A stretch of 64,000 bases of DNA from JBJMHZ01 sp045807125 (lineage in GTDB: Bacteria > Actinomycetota > Actinomycetes > JAWWOL01): contig JBJMHZ010000017.1 of the NCBI GenBank assembly GCA_045807125.1, positions 18,497 to 82,496 of the forward strand. The letters are read 5' to 3'. How positions within the stretch are numbered: the stretch's first letter is position 1; each line of letters begins with the position of its first letter. The notes under the pieces are model-generated. The model was not told where the DNA came from. It did no database searches and saw nothing but the letters and a program-made list of their open reading frames with translations. Of the stretch, positions 16,110-24,532 are shown piece by piece. The position numbers were made by a program, and so were the translations under genes.

Positions 16110-17128
16110 GCCGGCTCGGGCCGCCGCCGGCCCTCACGAGGGCGCGCGACCTCGTCGCAGGACCGCTGCGGGCCTCGGTCGACCGGCTGCCGTCGCCGGC
16201 GATGCGCCGGGTCGCCGGCTACCACTTCGGCTGGGTCGCCCCCGACGGCACGCCGATCGAGGGCGGTGGCGGCAAGTACGTCCGGCCGGCCCTCGTGCTG
16301 CTCTGCGCCGAGGCGGTCGGCGGCGCCCCAGCCGTCGCGGTGCCCGGCGCGGTCGCGGTGGAGCTGGTGCACAACTTCTCGCTGCTGCACGACGACCTGA
16401 TGGACCGCGACGAGGAGCGCCATCACCGGCGCACGGCGTGGACGGTCTTCGGCCCCGCGATGGCCGTCCTCGCAGGCGACGCGCTCCTGGCCCTCGCCGA
16501 GCAGGTGCTGGGCGACGTGCCGGGCGAGCCGGCCCGCGAGGCGCTGCGCCACCTCAACGCGGCCACCCAGGAGCTCATCCGCGGCCAGGTCGACGACCTG
16601 TCGTTCGAGGAGCGGATGGACGTCACGCTCGACGAGGCCCTGGCGATGGTGGGCGGCAAGACCGCGTCGCTCATGGGTTGCTCGGCCTCGATGGGCGCGG
16701 TGCTCGCCGGTGCCGACGCGGCGAGGGCCGGCGCGCTCGGCGAGTTCGGCACCCACATCGGGCTGGCCTTCCAGCTCGTCGACGACCTGCTCGGCATCTG
16801 GGGCCGTCCGGAGGTCACCGGCAAGCCGGTGCTGGCCGACCTGCGGGTGCGCAAGAAGAGCGTCCCCGTCGTGCACGCCCTCACCGCCGGCGGCGCCAGC
16901 TCCGAGCGGCTCGCCGCGCTGCTCGCCGCCGAGGAGTGGCGCGACGAGGAGGAGGTCGTCCTCGCCGCCAAGCTCGTCGAGGACGCCGGCAGCCGCGACT
17001 GGACCCAGCGCGAGGCGGTGCGCCGCCTCGACCTCGCCGCCGAGGCCCTCGACCGGGCCAGCCCTGCCCCCGCCGCTCGCGCCAAGCTGATCGACCTGGC
17101 CCGCTTCATCACCGACCGGGAGCGCTGA
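16106..17128 (+). CDS. Polyprenyl (probably farnesyl) diphosphate synthase
   Basis: 340 residues of the trans-isoprenyl synthase fold. The first Asp-rich motif is LLHDDLMDRDE and the second LVDDLLGIWG; GGKYVRPALVLL precedes them. It condenses isopentenyl diphosphate units. The operon position, between squalene synthesis and squalene cyclisation, suggests farnesyl diphosphate for HpnD, although chain length cannot be read reliably. The motif spacing is not the usual bacterial FPPS insertion type. Coupled to hpnE by ATGA; four bases separate it from the cyclase gene. A second prenyl synthase (28022-29104) presumably makes the C20 precursor for carotenoids. Confidence 0.92.
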   Translation: MSRLGPPPALTRARDLVAGPLRASVDRLPSPAMRRVAGYHFGWVAPDGTPIEGGGGKYVRPALVLLCAEAVGGAPAVAVPGAVAVELVHNFSLLHDDLMDRDEERHHRRTAWTVFGPAMAVLAGDALLALAEQVLGDVPGEPAREALRHLNAATQELIRGQVDDLSFEERMDVTLDEALAMVGGKTASLMGCSASMGAVLAGADAARAGALGEFGTHIGLAFQLVDDLLGIWGRPEVTGKPVLADLRVRKKSVPVVHALTAGGASSERLAALLAAEEWRDEEEVVLAAKLVEDAGSRDWTQREAVRRLDLAAEALDRASPAPAARAKLIDLARFITDRER

Positions 17129-17132
17129 GCCG

Positions 17133-19094
17133 ATGACGATCCAAGCCCGTCCCGACCTGCCCGCCCAGCGCAGCTCCGGACCGGTCGTCGACCTCGGGGT
17201 GGCCGAGGCGCTCGGCCAGGCCCGCGACCACCTGCTCCGGCTGCAGCACGCCGACGGCTGGTGGAAGGGCGAGCTCCAGACCAACGTCACGATGGACGCC
17301 GAGGACCTCCTGCTCCGCCAGTTCCTCGGCATCCGCACCGCGCGGGACACCGCGGCGTCGGCGCGGTGGATCCGCTCGCAGCAGCGGGCCGACGGGACGT
17401 GGGCCACGTTCCACGGCGGACCGCCCGACCTGTCCACCACCGTCGAGGCCTACGTCGCGCTGCGGCTCGCCGGCGACGACCCGGCCTCGCTGCACCTGTC
17501 CGCCGCGGCCACCTGGATCCGCGCGCAGGGCGGCGTCGAGCGCACCAGGGTGTTCACCCGGATCTGGCTGGCGCTGTTCGGCTGGTGGGACTGGGAGAAG
17601 CTGCCGGTGATGCCCCCTGAGCTCGTGCTGCTGCCGTCCCGCTTCCCGCTCAACGTCTACGACTGGGCGTGCTGGGCGCGCCAGACCGTCGTGCCGCTCA
17701 CCGTCGTCTGCTCGCTGCGGCCGCGCCGCGATCTCGGCGTCGACATCAGCGAGATCTACGCCGGCGCGCCGGAGGAGCAGGTGCGGCCGCGCCGGCCGCT
17801 GCTGTCGTGGGCAGGCGCCTTCCAGCGCCTCGACCGCGTGCTGCACGCCTACGAGCGGCTCCCGGTGCACCCGCTGCGGGCCATGGCCGTCCGCAAGGCC
17901 ATCGAGTGGATCGTCCGCCGGCAGGAGTCCGACGGCGGATGGGGCGGCATCCAGCCGCCGTGGGTCTACAGCATCATCGCGCTGCACCTGAGCGGCTACG
18001 CCCTCGACCACCCGGTGCTGGCCTCGGCGATCGAGGGGCTCGAGGGCTTCACGATCCGCGAGCAGGGCCCGGACGGCCCGATCCGCCGGCTCGAGGCCTG
18101 CCAGTCGCCAGTGTGGGACACCGCGCTCGCGGTCATCGCGCTCGACGACGCCGGCCTTGCGCCCGACCATCCCGCGCAACGGCGGGCCGCCCGCTGGCTC
18201 CTCGGCGAGGAGGTCCGGGTCAGCGGCGACTGGGCGGTCCGCCGGCCCGGCCTCGCTCCCGGCGGCTGGGCGTTCGAGTTCGCCAACGACGGCTACCCCG
18301 ACGTCGACGACACGGCCGAGGTCGTCCTCGCGCTGCGCCGGGTGGCCGGTGCGATGCCGGAGGTCGAGCCGGCGCTGCGCCGCGGCGTCGCGTGGGCGGT
18401 GGGGATGCAGAGCAGGGGCGGCGGCTGGGCGGCCTTCGACGCCGACAACGTCCAGCGGCTGTGCATGAAGCTGCCGTTCTGCGACTTCGGCGCCGTCATC
18501 GATCCGCCGAGCGCCGACGTCACCGCGCACATGGTCGAGATGCTCGCCGTCGAGGCCCGCGCCGGGCACGACGACCCGGTGGCGGCCGCCGCCGCCCGCG
18601 ACGGCATCGCCTGGCTGCTGCGCGAGCAGGAGGACGACGGCTCGTGGTTCGGCCGGTGGGGCGCCAACCACGTCTACGGCACGGGAGCCGCGGTGCCCGC
18701 GCTCGTCGAGGCCGGCTACCCGGCGACGCACCCCTCGATCCGGCGGGCCGTGCGCTGGCTCGCCGGGCACCAGAACGCCGACGGCGGCTGGGGAGAGGAC
18801 CTGCGGTCCTACCGCGACCCTGCCTGGCGGGGCCGCGGCGAGTCGACGGCCTCGCAGACCGCCTGGGCGCTCCTCGCGCTGGTCGCGGCCGGCGAGGCGG
18901 CCTCGCCGGCCGCGCGGCGCGGCGTCGAGCACCTGGTGCGCACCCAGCGAGCCGACGGGACGTGGGACGAGCCGTGGTTCACCGGCACCGGCTTCCCGGG
19001 CGACTTCTACATCAACTACCACCTCTACCGGCTCGTCTTCCCGGTGATGGCCCTCGGCCGCTACGGCGCCGCCCTCGCCAGCGAGGCCGCATGA
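17133..19094 (+). CDS. shc: Squalene-hopene cyclase
   Basis: 653 residues of a double alpha-barrel, monotopic membrane enzyme cyclising squalene to hopene. The acid motif DVDDTAE lies at D390-V-D392-D393. Several QW repeats are visible (for example EQEDDGSWFGRWG and HQNADGGWGEDLRSY). YNPDGG-like QW elements also occur in the N-terminal half (RLQHADGWWKGELQ, RQESDGGWGGIQPP). Length and motif order match bacterial cyclases. ATG 17133 follows the synthase by four bases and the stop overlaps hpnG by ATGA. Confidence 0.97.
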   Translation: MTIQARPDLPAQRSSGPVVDLGVAEALGQARDHLLRLQHADGWWKGELQTNVTMDAEDLLLRQFLGIRTARDTAASARWIRSQQRADGTWATFHGGPPDLSTTVEAYVALRLAGDDPASLHLSAAATWIRAQGGVERTRVFTRIWLALFGWWDWEKLPVMPPELVLLPSRFPLNVYDWACWARQTVVPLTVVCSLRPRRDLGVDISEIYAGAPEEQVRPRRPLLSWAGAFQRLDRVLHAYERLPVHPLRAMAVRKAIEWIVRRQESDGGWGGIQPPWVYSIIALHLSGYALDHPVLASAIEGLEGFTIREQGPDGPIRRLEACQSPVWDTALAVIALDDAGLAPDHPAQRRAARWLLGEEVRVSGDWAVRRPGLAPGGWAFEFANDGYPDVDDTAEVVLALRRVAGAMPEVEPALRRGVAWAVGMQSRGGGWAAFDADNVQRLCMKLPFCDFGAVIDPPSADVTAHMVEMLAVEARAGHDDPVAAAAARDGIAWLLREQEDDGSWFGRWGANHVYGTGAAVPALVEAGYPATHPSIRRAVRWLAGHQNADGGWGEDLRSYRDPAWRGRGESTASQTAWALLALVAAGEAASPAARRGVEHLVRTQRADGTWDEPWFTGTGFPGDFYINYHLYRLVFPVMALGRYGAALASEAA

Positions 19095-20011
19095 CGACCG
19101 GTGCCCTGCTCGTCCTCGCGCCGCTGCGCCTGGAGGCGAGAGCGGTGCGCGCGGGCGCGCCCGGCGCGACGGTGGTGCGCACCGGCATGGGGCCGCGCCG
19201 GGCCACCCGCGCCGGTCATGGGCTCCCGCCGGCCGCGGGCGCCGTCGCGGTCGCCGGGCTGTGCGGCGCGTTGCAGCGCGGGCTGCGGGCCGGTGACGTG
19301 GTGGTGGCCAGCGAGGTCCGCGGCCCCGACGGCACGGTGACCCGCTGCGCGCCGCCGGCCCTCGTCGCCACGGCACTGCGGTCCCGCGGGCTTCGCGTGC
19401 ACGTCGGCCCGCTGGCCTGCACCGAGCGGCTGGTGCGCGGGCCGGCGCGAGGCGAGCTCGCGACCACCGGCGCGCTCGCCGTCGACATGGAGTCGGCCTG
19501 GCTGGCGCCGGGGGCCGCCGCGGCGCTGCCCGGCGCGCCGTTCACCGTCGTGCGCGTGGTGGTCGACACCGTCGAGTCGCCGTTGCTACGGCCGGCCACG
19601 GTGGCGAGCGGCGTGCGCGCGCTTCGCGTCCTGCGCACGGCGGCGGCAGCGCTCGCCGACTGGGCGGCGGCGGCCGGCCCCCGGCAGGTGCTGCTGGCCG
19701 GACCGCGGTCGTTCTGCGCCGGCCCGGCGTCGGACGACGTCGGCAGCGCCAACTCCTCCAGCTCGGTGCGGCTCGTCGAGGTCGCCCGGCGCGAGGGGTG
19801 CGCGGCGCACCTCGTCGACGACGCGAGCGACATCGACCTGCGCTGGCTGGCCGGCGCCGCCCGCGTCGGCCTTGCCGCCGGCGCGTCGGCGCCACCCGTC
19901 CTCGTCGACGACATCGTCTCCGCGCTGTCCGGGCTCGGACCGGTCGAGATCACCGAGCGCACGGTCGTGGAGGAGCAGCTTCAGTTCCAGCTACCGAAGG
20001 AGGTGAGCTGA
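19091..20011 (+). CDS. hpnG: HpnG-like phosphorylase fused in frame to an internally deleted IspH remnant
   Basis: 306 residues. Residues 1-~195 resemble the nucleoside-phosphorylase-like HpnG, which removes adenine from adenosylhopane (VAGLCGALQRGLRAGDVVVASE and the DMESAW active-site block). Residues ~198-306 are unmistakably IspH-like, the HMBPP reductase. They contain the N-terminal AGPRSFCAG with C209, then after only eight residues the C-terminal GSANSSSSVRLVEVA, LVDDASDID, AGASAPPVLVDD and FQLPKEV blocks. Full IspH is ~310 residues. The missing middle holds two cluster cysteines, the catalytic glutamate and the TQTT motif, so reductase activity is not expected. In related operons ispH sits between hpnG and hpnH, so a deletion-fusion is likely. 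Translation continues to the hpnH Shine-Dalgarno region. Confidence 0.85.
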   Translation: MTTGALLVLAPLRLEARAVRAGAPGATVVRTGMGPRRATRAGHGLPPAAGAVAVAGLCGALQRGLRAGDVVVASEVRGPDGTVTRCAPPALVATALRSRGLRVHVGPLACTERLVRGPARGELATTGALAVDMESAWLAPGAAAALPGAPFTVVRVVVDTVESPLLRPATVASGVRALRVLRTAAAALADWAAAAGPRQVLLAGPRSFCAGPASDDVGSANSSSSVRLVEVARREGCAAHLVDDASDIDLRWLAGAARVGLAAGASAPPVLVDDIVSALSGLGPVEITERTVVEEQLQFQLPKEVS

Positions 20012-20013
20012 CG

Positions 20014-21018
20014 ATGGCCGTCCCCCTCCGGCAGAACCTCGCTCTCGGGGCCTACCTGGCCAAGCAGAAGCTCAAGGGCCGTGAGAAGTTCCCGCTCATC
20101 GTCGAGCTCGAGCCGCTGTTCGCCTGCAACCTGGCGTGCGCCGGCTGCGGCAAGATCCAGTACCCCCCGTCGGTGCTGAAGCAGCGCATGCCGGTCGACC
20201 AGGCCATCGCGGCGATCGAGGAGTGCGGCGCGCCGATGGTGTCGATCGCGGGCGGCGAGCCGCTGATCCACCCCGAGATCGACGTGCTCGTCGCCGAGCT
20301 CGTCAAGCGCAAGAAGTTCATCTACCTGTGCACCAACGCGCTGCTGCTCAAGAAGAAGATGGACAGGTTCGTGCCGTCGCCGTACTTCGCGTGGGCGGTC
20401 CACGTCGACGGGCTGCGCGAGCGCCACGACGAGAGCGTCTGCAAGGAGGGCGTGTTCGACGTCGCGGTGGAGGCGATCCGTGAGGCCAAGGCGCGCGGCT
20501 TCCGCGTGACGACCAACACCACGTTCTTCAACACCGACACGCCGCAGACCGTCATCGACGTCCTCAACTTCCTGAACGACGAGGCGAAGGTCGACCAGAT
20601 GATGATCTCGCCGGCCTACGCCTACGAGAAGGCGCCCGACCAGGAGCACTTCCTCGGCGTGCAGGAGACCACCGAGCTGTTCCGCAAGGCGTTCGCGGGC
20701 GGCAACCGCAAGCGCTGGCGGCTCAACCATTCGCCGCTGTTCCTCGACTTCCTCGAGGGCAAGATCGATTTCCCTTGCACCGCATGGGGCATCCCGTCGT
20801 ACTCCATCTTCGGCTGGCAGCGGCCGTGCTACCTGATGAGCGACGGCTACGTGCCGTCGTACGCAGAGCTCGTCGAGACCACCGACTGGGACTCGTACGG
20901 GCGCGGCAAGGACCCGCGCTGCGCCAACTGCATGGCGCACTGCGGCTACGAGCCGAGCGCCGTGCTCGCCACGATGGGGTCGCTGAAGCAGACGCTGCGC
21001 GCCGCCGCGGGCGGCTGA
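20014..21018 (+). CDS. hpnH: Adenosyl-hopene transferase HpnH (radical SAM)
   Basis: 334 residues. A radical SAM enzyme that adds 5'-deoxyadenosine to hopene, giving adenosylhopane for HpnG. The cluster motif CX3CX2C is at C38, C42 and C45 (FACNLACAGCGK). SIAGGEPLIHPEID, the central DQMMISPAYAYEKAPDQ and the C-terminal CANCMAHCGYEPSAV auxiliary cysteine region are typical. A strong site, AAGGAGG at 19997-20003, precedes ATG 20014. Last gene of the hopanoid operon, convergent with the SDR gene. Confidence 0.96.
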   Translation: MAVPLRQNLALGAYLAKQKLKGREKFPLIVELEPLFACNLACAGCGKIQYPPSVLKQRMPVDQAIAAIEECGAPMVSIAGGEPLIHPEIDVLVAELVKRKKFIYLCTNALLLKKKMDRFVPSPYFAWAVHVDGLRERHDESVCKEGVFDVAVEAIREAKARGFRVTTNTTFFNTDTPQTVIDVLNFLNDEAKVDQMMISPAYAYEKAPDQEHFLGVQETTELFRKAFAGGNRKRWRLNHSPLFLDFLEGKIDFPCTAWGIPSYSIFGWQRPCYLMSDGYVPSYAELVETTDWDSYGRGKDPRCANCMAHCGYEPSAVLATMGSLKQTLRAAAGG

Positions 21019-21041
21019 CCCCTGTGGTCAGTCCGCCCTCG

Positions 21042-21794
21042 TCATCCGAGCCGCCCGGCGAGCGCCCGGTAGAGCGCCGGCGCGGCGCCGCGCAGCCGCG
21101 CCGGCAGCCGCAGCCAGCCGGGCACCCACACCTCGGGGCGGTCCCGGCGCACCGCCTCGACGATCGCGGCGGCGACCCTGTCGGCGGGGATGGGTTGCGG
21201 CCAGCGGCGCTCGTACGGCCGGTTGCGGCGGTCGAAGAACGCGGTCGCGACCACGCCGGGCGCGACCGTCGTGACGCCGACGCCGCTCGACGCGACCTCG
21301 AGCCGAAGGCTGTCGGCGAACGTCGCCAGGCCGGCCTTGGTCGCGGCGTACACCGACTCGCCCGGCACCCCCGTCGCGCCGGCGACCGACGTCACCATGA
21401 CGAGATGACCGCACCCGCGCTGCACCATGCCGGGCAGCAGCGCGCGGGTGAGCGCCATCGGCGCGGTGAGGTTGACGGCCACCAGCCGGTCGATGTCCGC
21501 CGCGACCATCGCCGCGACCGGCCCCGCCCAGCCGACGCCCGCGTTGTTCACCAGCAGGTCGATCCGGCCCGCGACGCCGAGCGCGGCGGCCGCGACCAGC
21601 TCCGGTCCGCCCAGCACGGCGAGGTCGCCCGGCACCGGGTGGCCGCCCATCTCGGCAGCGACGGCGGCGAGCGCGTCCTCGTCGCGACCGGCCAGCAGCA
21701 CGGTCGCGCCGGCGACGGCGAGCCGGCGGGCGGTGGCCCGGCCGATGCCGCTCGACGCGCCCGTCACGAGGGCCACGGCCCCGGTCAGCCGCAC
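21042..21794 (-). CDS. Short-chain dehydrogenase/reductase
   Basis: 250 residues with the classical SDR Rossmann fold: TGASSGIGRATARRLA at the N-terminus, NNAGVGWAG, the catalytic serine in VTSVAGATG and YAATK tyrosine-lysine pair. The C-terminal ~40 residues (WVPGWLRLPARLRG) suggest membrane association, as in several SDRs acting on lipids. GTG 21794 starts right at the Rossmann motif; an in-frame ATG at 21860 would add an unconserved tail. The substrate is unknown. Position beside hopanoid genes invites a terpenoid role but proves nothing. Confidence 0.88.
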   Translation of the reverse strand: MRLTGAVALVTGASSGIGRATARRLAVAGATVLLAGRDEDALAAVAAEMGGHPVPGDLAVLGGPELVAAAALGVAGRIDLLVNNAGVGWAGPVAAMVAADIDRLVAVNLTAPMALTRALLPGMVQRGCGHLVMVTSVAGATGVPGESVYAATKAGLATFADSLRLEVASSGVGVTTVAPGVVATAFFDRRNRPYERRWPQPIPADRVAAAIVEAVRRDRPEVWVPGWLRLPARLRGAAPALYRALAGRLG

Positions 21795-21870
21795 GGCGCC
21801 ATCGCAGAACCTCCGAGGATCGGCCGCCCGATGCGGCCTGCCCAACCTACCGATGTCCATTGGGGAGCGT

Positions 21871-21890
21871 GCACAGGTGAGCACAGGTGA
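21871..21890 (+). repeat. Tandem 10-bp repeat (GCACAGGTGA x2) before the IlvC-like gene
   Basis: Two exact copies at 21871-21880 and 21881-21890. Each contains AGGTGA, usable as a weak ribosome site or GTG start; GTG 21877 is in frame with the downstream gene. The duplication therefore makes start choice ambiguous. Confidence 0.7.
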
Positions 21891-21897
21891 GCGGCCG

Positions 21898-22902
21898 ATG
21901 AGCGCGGAGCCGGCGACGTTCTACCGCGAGTCCGACGCCGATCGCGGCGCCCTCGCCGGGCAGACCGTCACGGTCGTCGGCTACGGCAACCTGGGCCGGT
22001 CGATGGCGCTGAACCTGCGCGACTCCGGGCTGCGCGTGGTCGTCGGCAACATCCGCGACGACTACCGAGCGCAGGCGTTGGCCGACGGCTTCGACGCCCA
22101 CGACATCGCCGACGCGGTCGCCCTCGGCGACGTCGTCTACCTGCTGGTGCCGGACGAGGTCATCCCCGAGGTCTTCCGCGAGCAGGTGGAGCCGCGGCTG
22201 CGCGACGGCTCCGCCATCGTGGTCGGATCGGGCTACGTGCTCGCCTACGACCTCGTCAAGCCACCGGCCGGCGTCGACGTGCTGCTGCTCGCGCCGAGGA
22301 TGCTGGGCGAGGAGGTCCGCCGCACCTACACCGAGGAGATCGGCTTCCTGAGCTACGTCTCGGTCGAGCAGGACGCCAGCGGTACCGCCAAGGAGCGGCT
22401 GCTGGCGCTCGCGTCGGCCGCGGGCTCGTTGCAGCGCGGCGCGCTCGAGCTGACCGCGCGGCAGGAGGCGATGCTCGACCTGTTCGTGGAGCAGACCGTC
22501 GGACCCTATCTCGGCACGGCCTTCCAGCTCGCGTTCCGCGTCGGCACCGAGGCCGGGCTGCCGCCGGAGGCGCTCGTCTGCGAGCTCTACATGTCCGGCG
22601 AGATGTCGCGGACCATCCAGACGATGGCCGATGTCGGCTTCTACCAATCGGTCACCTGGCACGGGCTGGTCGCGACCTACGGCGGGTTCACCGGCACGCT
22701 CGCCATCGACAAGGACGCGATGCTGCGCTACTTCACCGAGCGGCTGGACTACATCCGGTCCGGCGGGTTCGCCCGCGCGCTCCAGGAGGAGGAGGCCGGC
22801 GGCTACCCGACGGTCGCCGCGATCGAGGCGATCACCAAGGTGGCCAACCCGCTCACCGACGCCGAGGACCGGGTGCGGGCGGCGCTCGACCCCGCCGACT
22901 GA
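21898..22902 (+). CDS. Ketol-acid reductoisomerase (IlvC)-family paralogue
   Basis: 334 residues. An N-terminal NAD(P)-binding domain (QTVTVVGYGNLGRSMALNLRDSG) is followed by an all-helical KARI-like domain. Residues corresponding to the metal site include DLFVEQTVGPYLG (Asp and Glu, as in KARI D-x3-E) and the glutamate of CELYMSGEM. The spacing of the second pair differs from biosynthetic IlvC (ECLHE), and no other ilv gene is nearby. It may act on another 2-hydroxy-3-keto acid. ATG 21898 is chosen; GTG 21877 adds seven residues. Standing alone between divergent SDR and convergent ALDH genes, its pathway is unclear. Confidence 0.75.
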   Translation: MSAEPATFYRESDADRGALAGQTVTVVGYGNLGRSMALNLRDSGLRVVVGNIRDDYRAQALADGFDAHDIADAVALGDVVYLLVPDEVIPEVFREQVEPRLRDGSAIVVGSGYVLAYDLVKPPAGVDVLLLAPRMLGEEVRRTYTEEIGFLSYVSVEQDASGTAKERLLALASAAGSLQRGALELTARQEAMLDLFVEQTVGPYLGTAFQLAFRVGTEAGLPPEALVCELYMSGEMSRTIQTMADVGFYQSVTWHGLVATYGGFTGTLAIDKDAMLRYFTERLDYIRSGGFARALQEEEAGGYPTVAAIEAITKVANPLTDAEDRVRAALDPAD

Positions 22903-22976
22903 CCCGGCGCACGCCGAGACGATCGCCCTGGTGGTCGACGACGCCGGGGCCGGCGCCGCCGGCCCCGCGCCGAGAT

Positions 22977-23016
22977 CGGTTGCCGATTCCGCAACCGGTT
23001 GCGGAATCGGCAACCG
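22977..23016. terminator. Perfect 40-bp palindrome, probable bidirectional terminator
   Basis: Bases 22977-22996 are the exact reverse complement of 22997-23016 with no spacer (centre AACC/GGTT). It lies between the stops of the convergent IlvC-like (22902) and ALDH (23099) genes. Either transcript would form a 16-18 bp stem. No T-tract follows. A protein-binding site is the alternative. Confidence 0.65.
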
Positions 23017-23098
23017 TTCGTGGGCGAGATCCGCCGGCGGCTCCGGTCGATCGGGCCGATCCGGCGATCTGACCGTGGAGCAGGCGGGCCGGCGCCGA

Positions 23099-24520
23099 TC
23101 AGCGGCCGTAGAGCAGGCGGGCCAGGCGCCGCCAGCCGGCCGGCCCGGCGATCCGCGGGAACCATTGCGGCTCGCGGCCGGGCCGGAAGCGGCTGTCGGT
23201 GATGGTCTGCGTCATGCAGTACGCGAGCAGGCCCTCGCCGCCGCCCTGGCGGCCGGTGCCCGATGCGCCGCTGCCGCCGAACGGCAGTTGCGGCATCGCG
23301 TAGTTGACCGCGACGTCGTTGACCGCGACGGCCCCGGCCCGCAGCCGCGCGGCGACCCGCAGCCCGCGGTCGCGGTCGGCCGTCCACACCGACGCGGCCA
23401 AGGCGTAGGCGCAGTCGTTCACCGCCTCGACCGCGGCCGCCTCGTCGGCCACCGCCATTACCGGCAGCACCGGCCCGAACGTCTCCTCGCGCATGACGGT
23501 CATCGCGTGGTCGACGCCGGTCAGCAGCGCCGGCTCGACGTACGGGCGCCCGCCGGCATCCACCCGCCGGCCGCCCCGGCACAGCGTCGCGCCCCTCGCG
23601 ACCGCGTCGGCGACATGCGCGAGGACGACGTCGGCCTGGCCGGGGCCGATCAGCGGCCCGATGTCGGTGCGGGCGTCGCCGCTGCCCGCGGTGACGGCGT
23701 CGAGCGCGCGCTCGAGCTCGGCGACGAACGCGTCGTGCACGGCGGCCTCGACGTAGACCCGCTCGACGGAGACGCAGGACTGCCCGGCGTTGAAGCAGGC
23801 GCCCCAGGCCGTGGCCCGCGCCGCGCGCCGCAGGTCGGCGTCGGCGAGGACGACGAGCGCGTCCTTGCCACCGAGCTCGGCGACCACCGGCACCAGCCGC
23901 TCGGCCGCGGCGCGAGCCACCGACCGGCCGGTGCGCGTCGAGCCGGTGACCGCCACCACGTCCACGTCGGCCGCGACGAGGGCGGCGCCGGTCGCGGCAT
24001 CGCCCTGCACCACCTGCACGACGCCGGGCGGCAGCCCGGCCGCCGCGACGACCTCGGCCACGAGCGCACCGGATCGCGGCGTGACCTCCGACGGCTTGAG
24101 CACGACCGTGCAGCCGGCCGCGAGCGCCGTCGCGACCGGCAGGAACGGCAGCAGGAACGGGTAGTTCCACGGCGCGATGACCGCCGCGACCCCGCGCGGG
24201 CGCTGCGCCAGCCATGCGGACTTGGTCCACACCGGTCGCGGCGACACCCGCCGGGTCGCCAGGATCGCGGGCGCCTGCCGGGCCAGCCAGTCGGCGTGCG
24301 CGGCGGCGTGCGTCACCTCGGCCATCACGACGTCGGCGGCCGGCTTGCCGGTCTCGGCGGTCACCACCTCGACGATGCGGTCGGCGGACGCGACGACCTG
24401 CCGCCGCACGGCGGCCAGCGCCGCCGCCCGATCGGCCGGCGTCGTGACGCCCCACGTGGCGAAGGCGGCGCGCGCCCGAGCGACTCCCTCGGCGACCGTC
24501 TCCACCACCTGGTCCGTCAT
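23099..24520 (-). CDS. NAD(P)-dependent aldehyde dehydrogenase
   Basis: 473 residues of the ALDH superfamily, oxidising an aldehyde to the acid. Visible: PWNYPFLLPFLP, TVVLKPSEVTP, the Rossmann VTGSTRTGR, the general-base glutamate in VAELGGKDALVV and the nucleophile in FNAGQSCVSVERVYV, then EETFGPVLPV. The nearest flavour is semialdehyde or aromatic aldehyde dehydrogenase, but the substrate is unknown. Start ATG 24520; GTG 24526 two codons earlier is equally possible. It follows the SLOG gene stop by 12 bp or less in the same direction and thus is probably co-transcribed with the SLATT/SLOG cassette. Confidence 0.9.
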   Translation of the reverse strand: MTDQVVETVAEGVARARAAFATWGVTTPADRAAALAAVRRQVVASADRIVEVVTAETGKPAADVVMAEVTHAAAHADWLARQAPAILATRRVSPRPVWTKSAWLAQRPRGVAAVIAPWNYPFLLPFLPVATALAAGCTVVLKPSEVTPRSGALVAEVVAAAGLPPGVVQVVQGDAATGAALVAADVDVVAVTGSTRTGRSVARAAAERLVPVVAELGGKDALVVLADADLRRAARATAWGACFNAGQSCVSVERVYVEAAVHDAFVAELERALDAVTAGSGDARTDIGPLIGPGQADVVLAHVADAVARGATLCRGGRRVDAGGRPYVEPALLTGVDHAMTVMREETFGPVLPVMAVADEAAAVEAVNDCAYALAASVWTADRDRGLRVAARLRAGAVAVNDVAVNYAMPQLPFGGSGASGTGRQGGGEGLLAYCMTQTITDSRFRPGREPQWFPRIAGPAGWRRLARLLYGR

Positions 24521-24532
24521 GGTCACCGGAGG

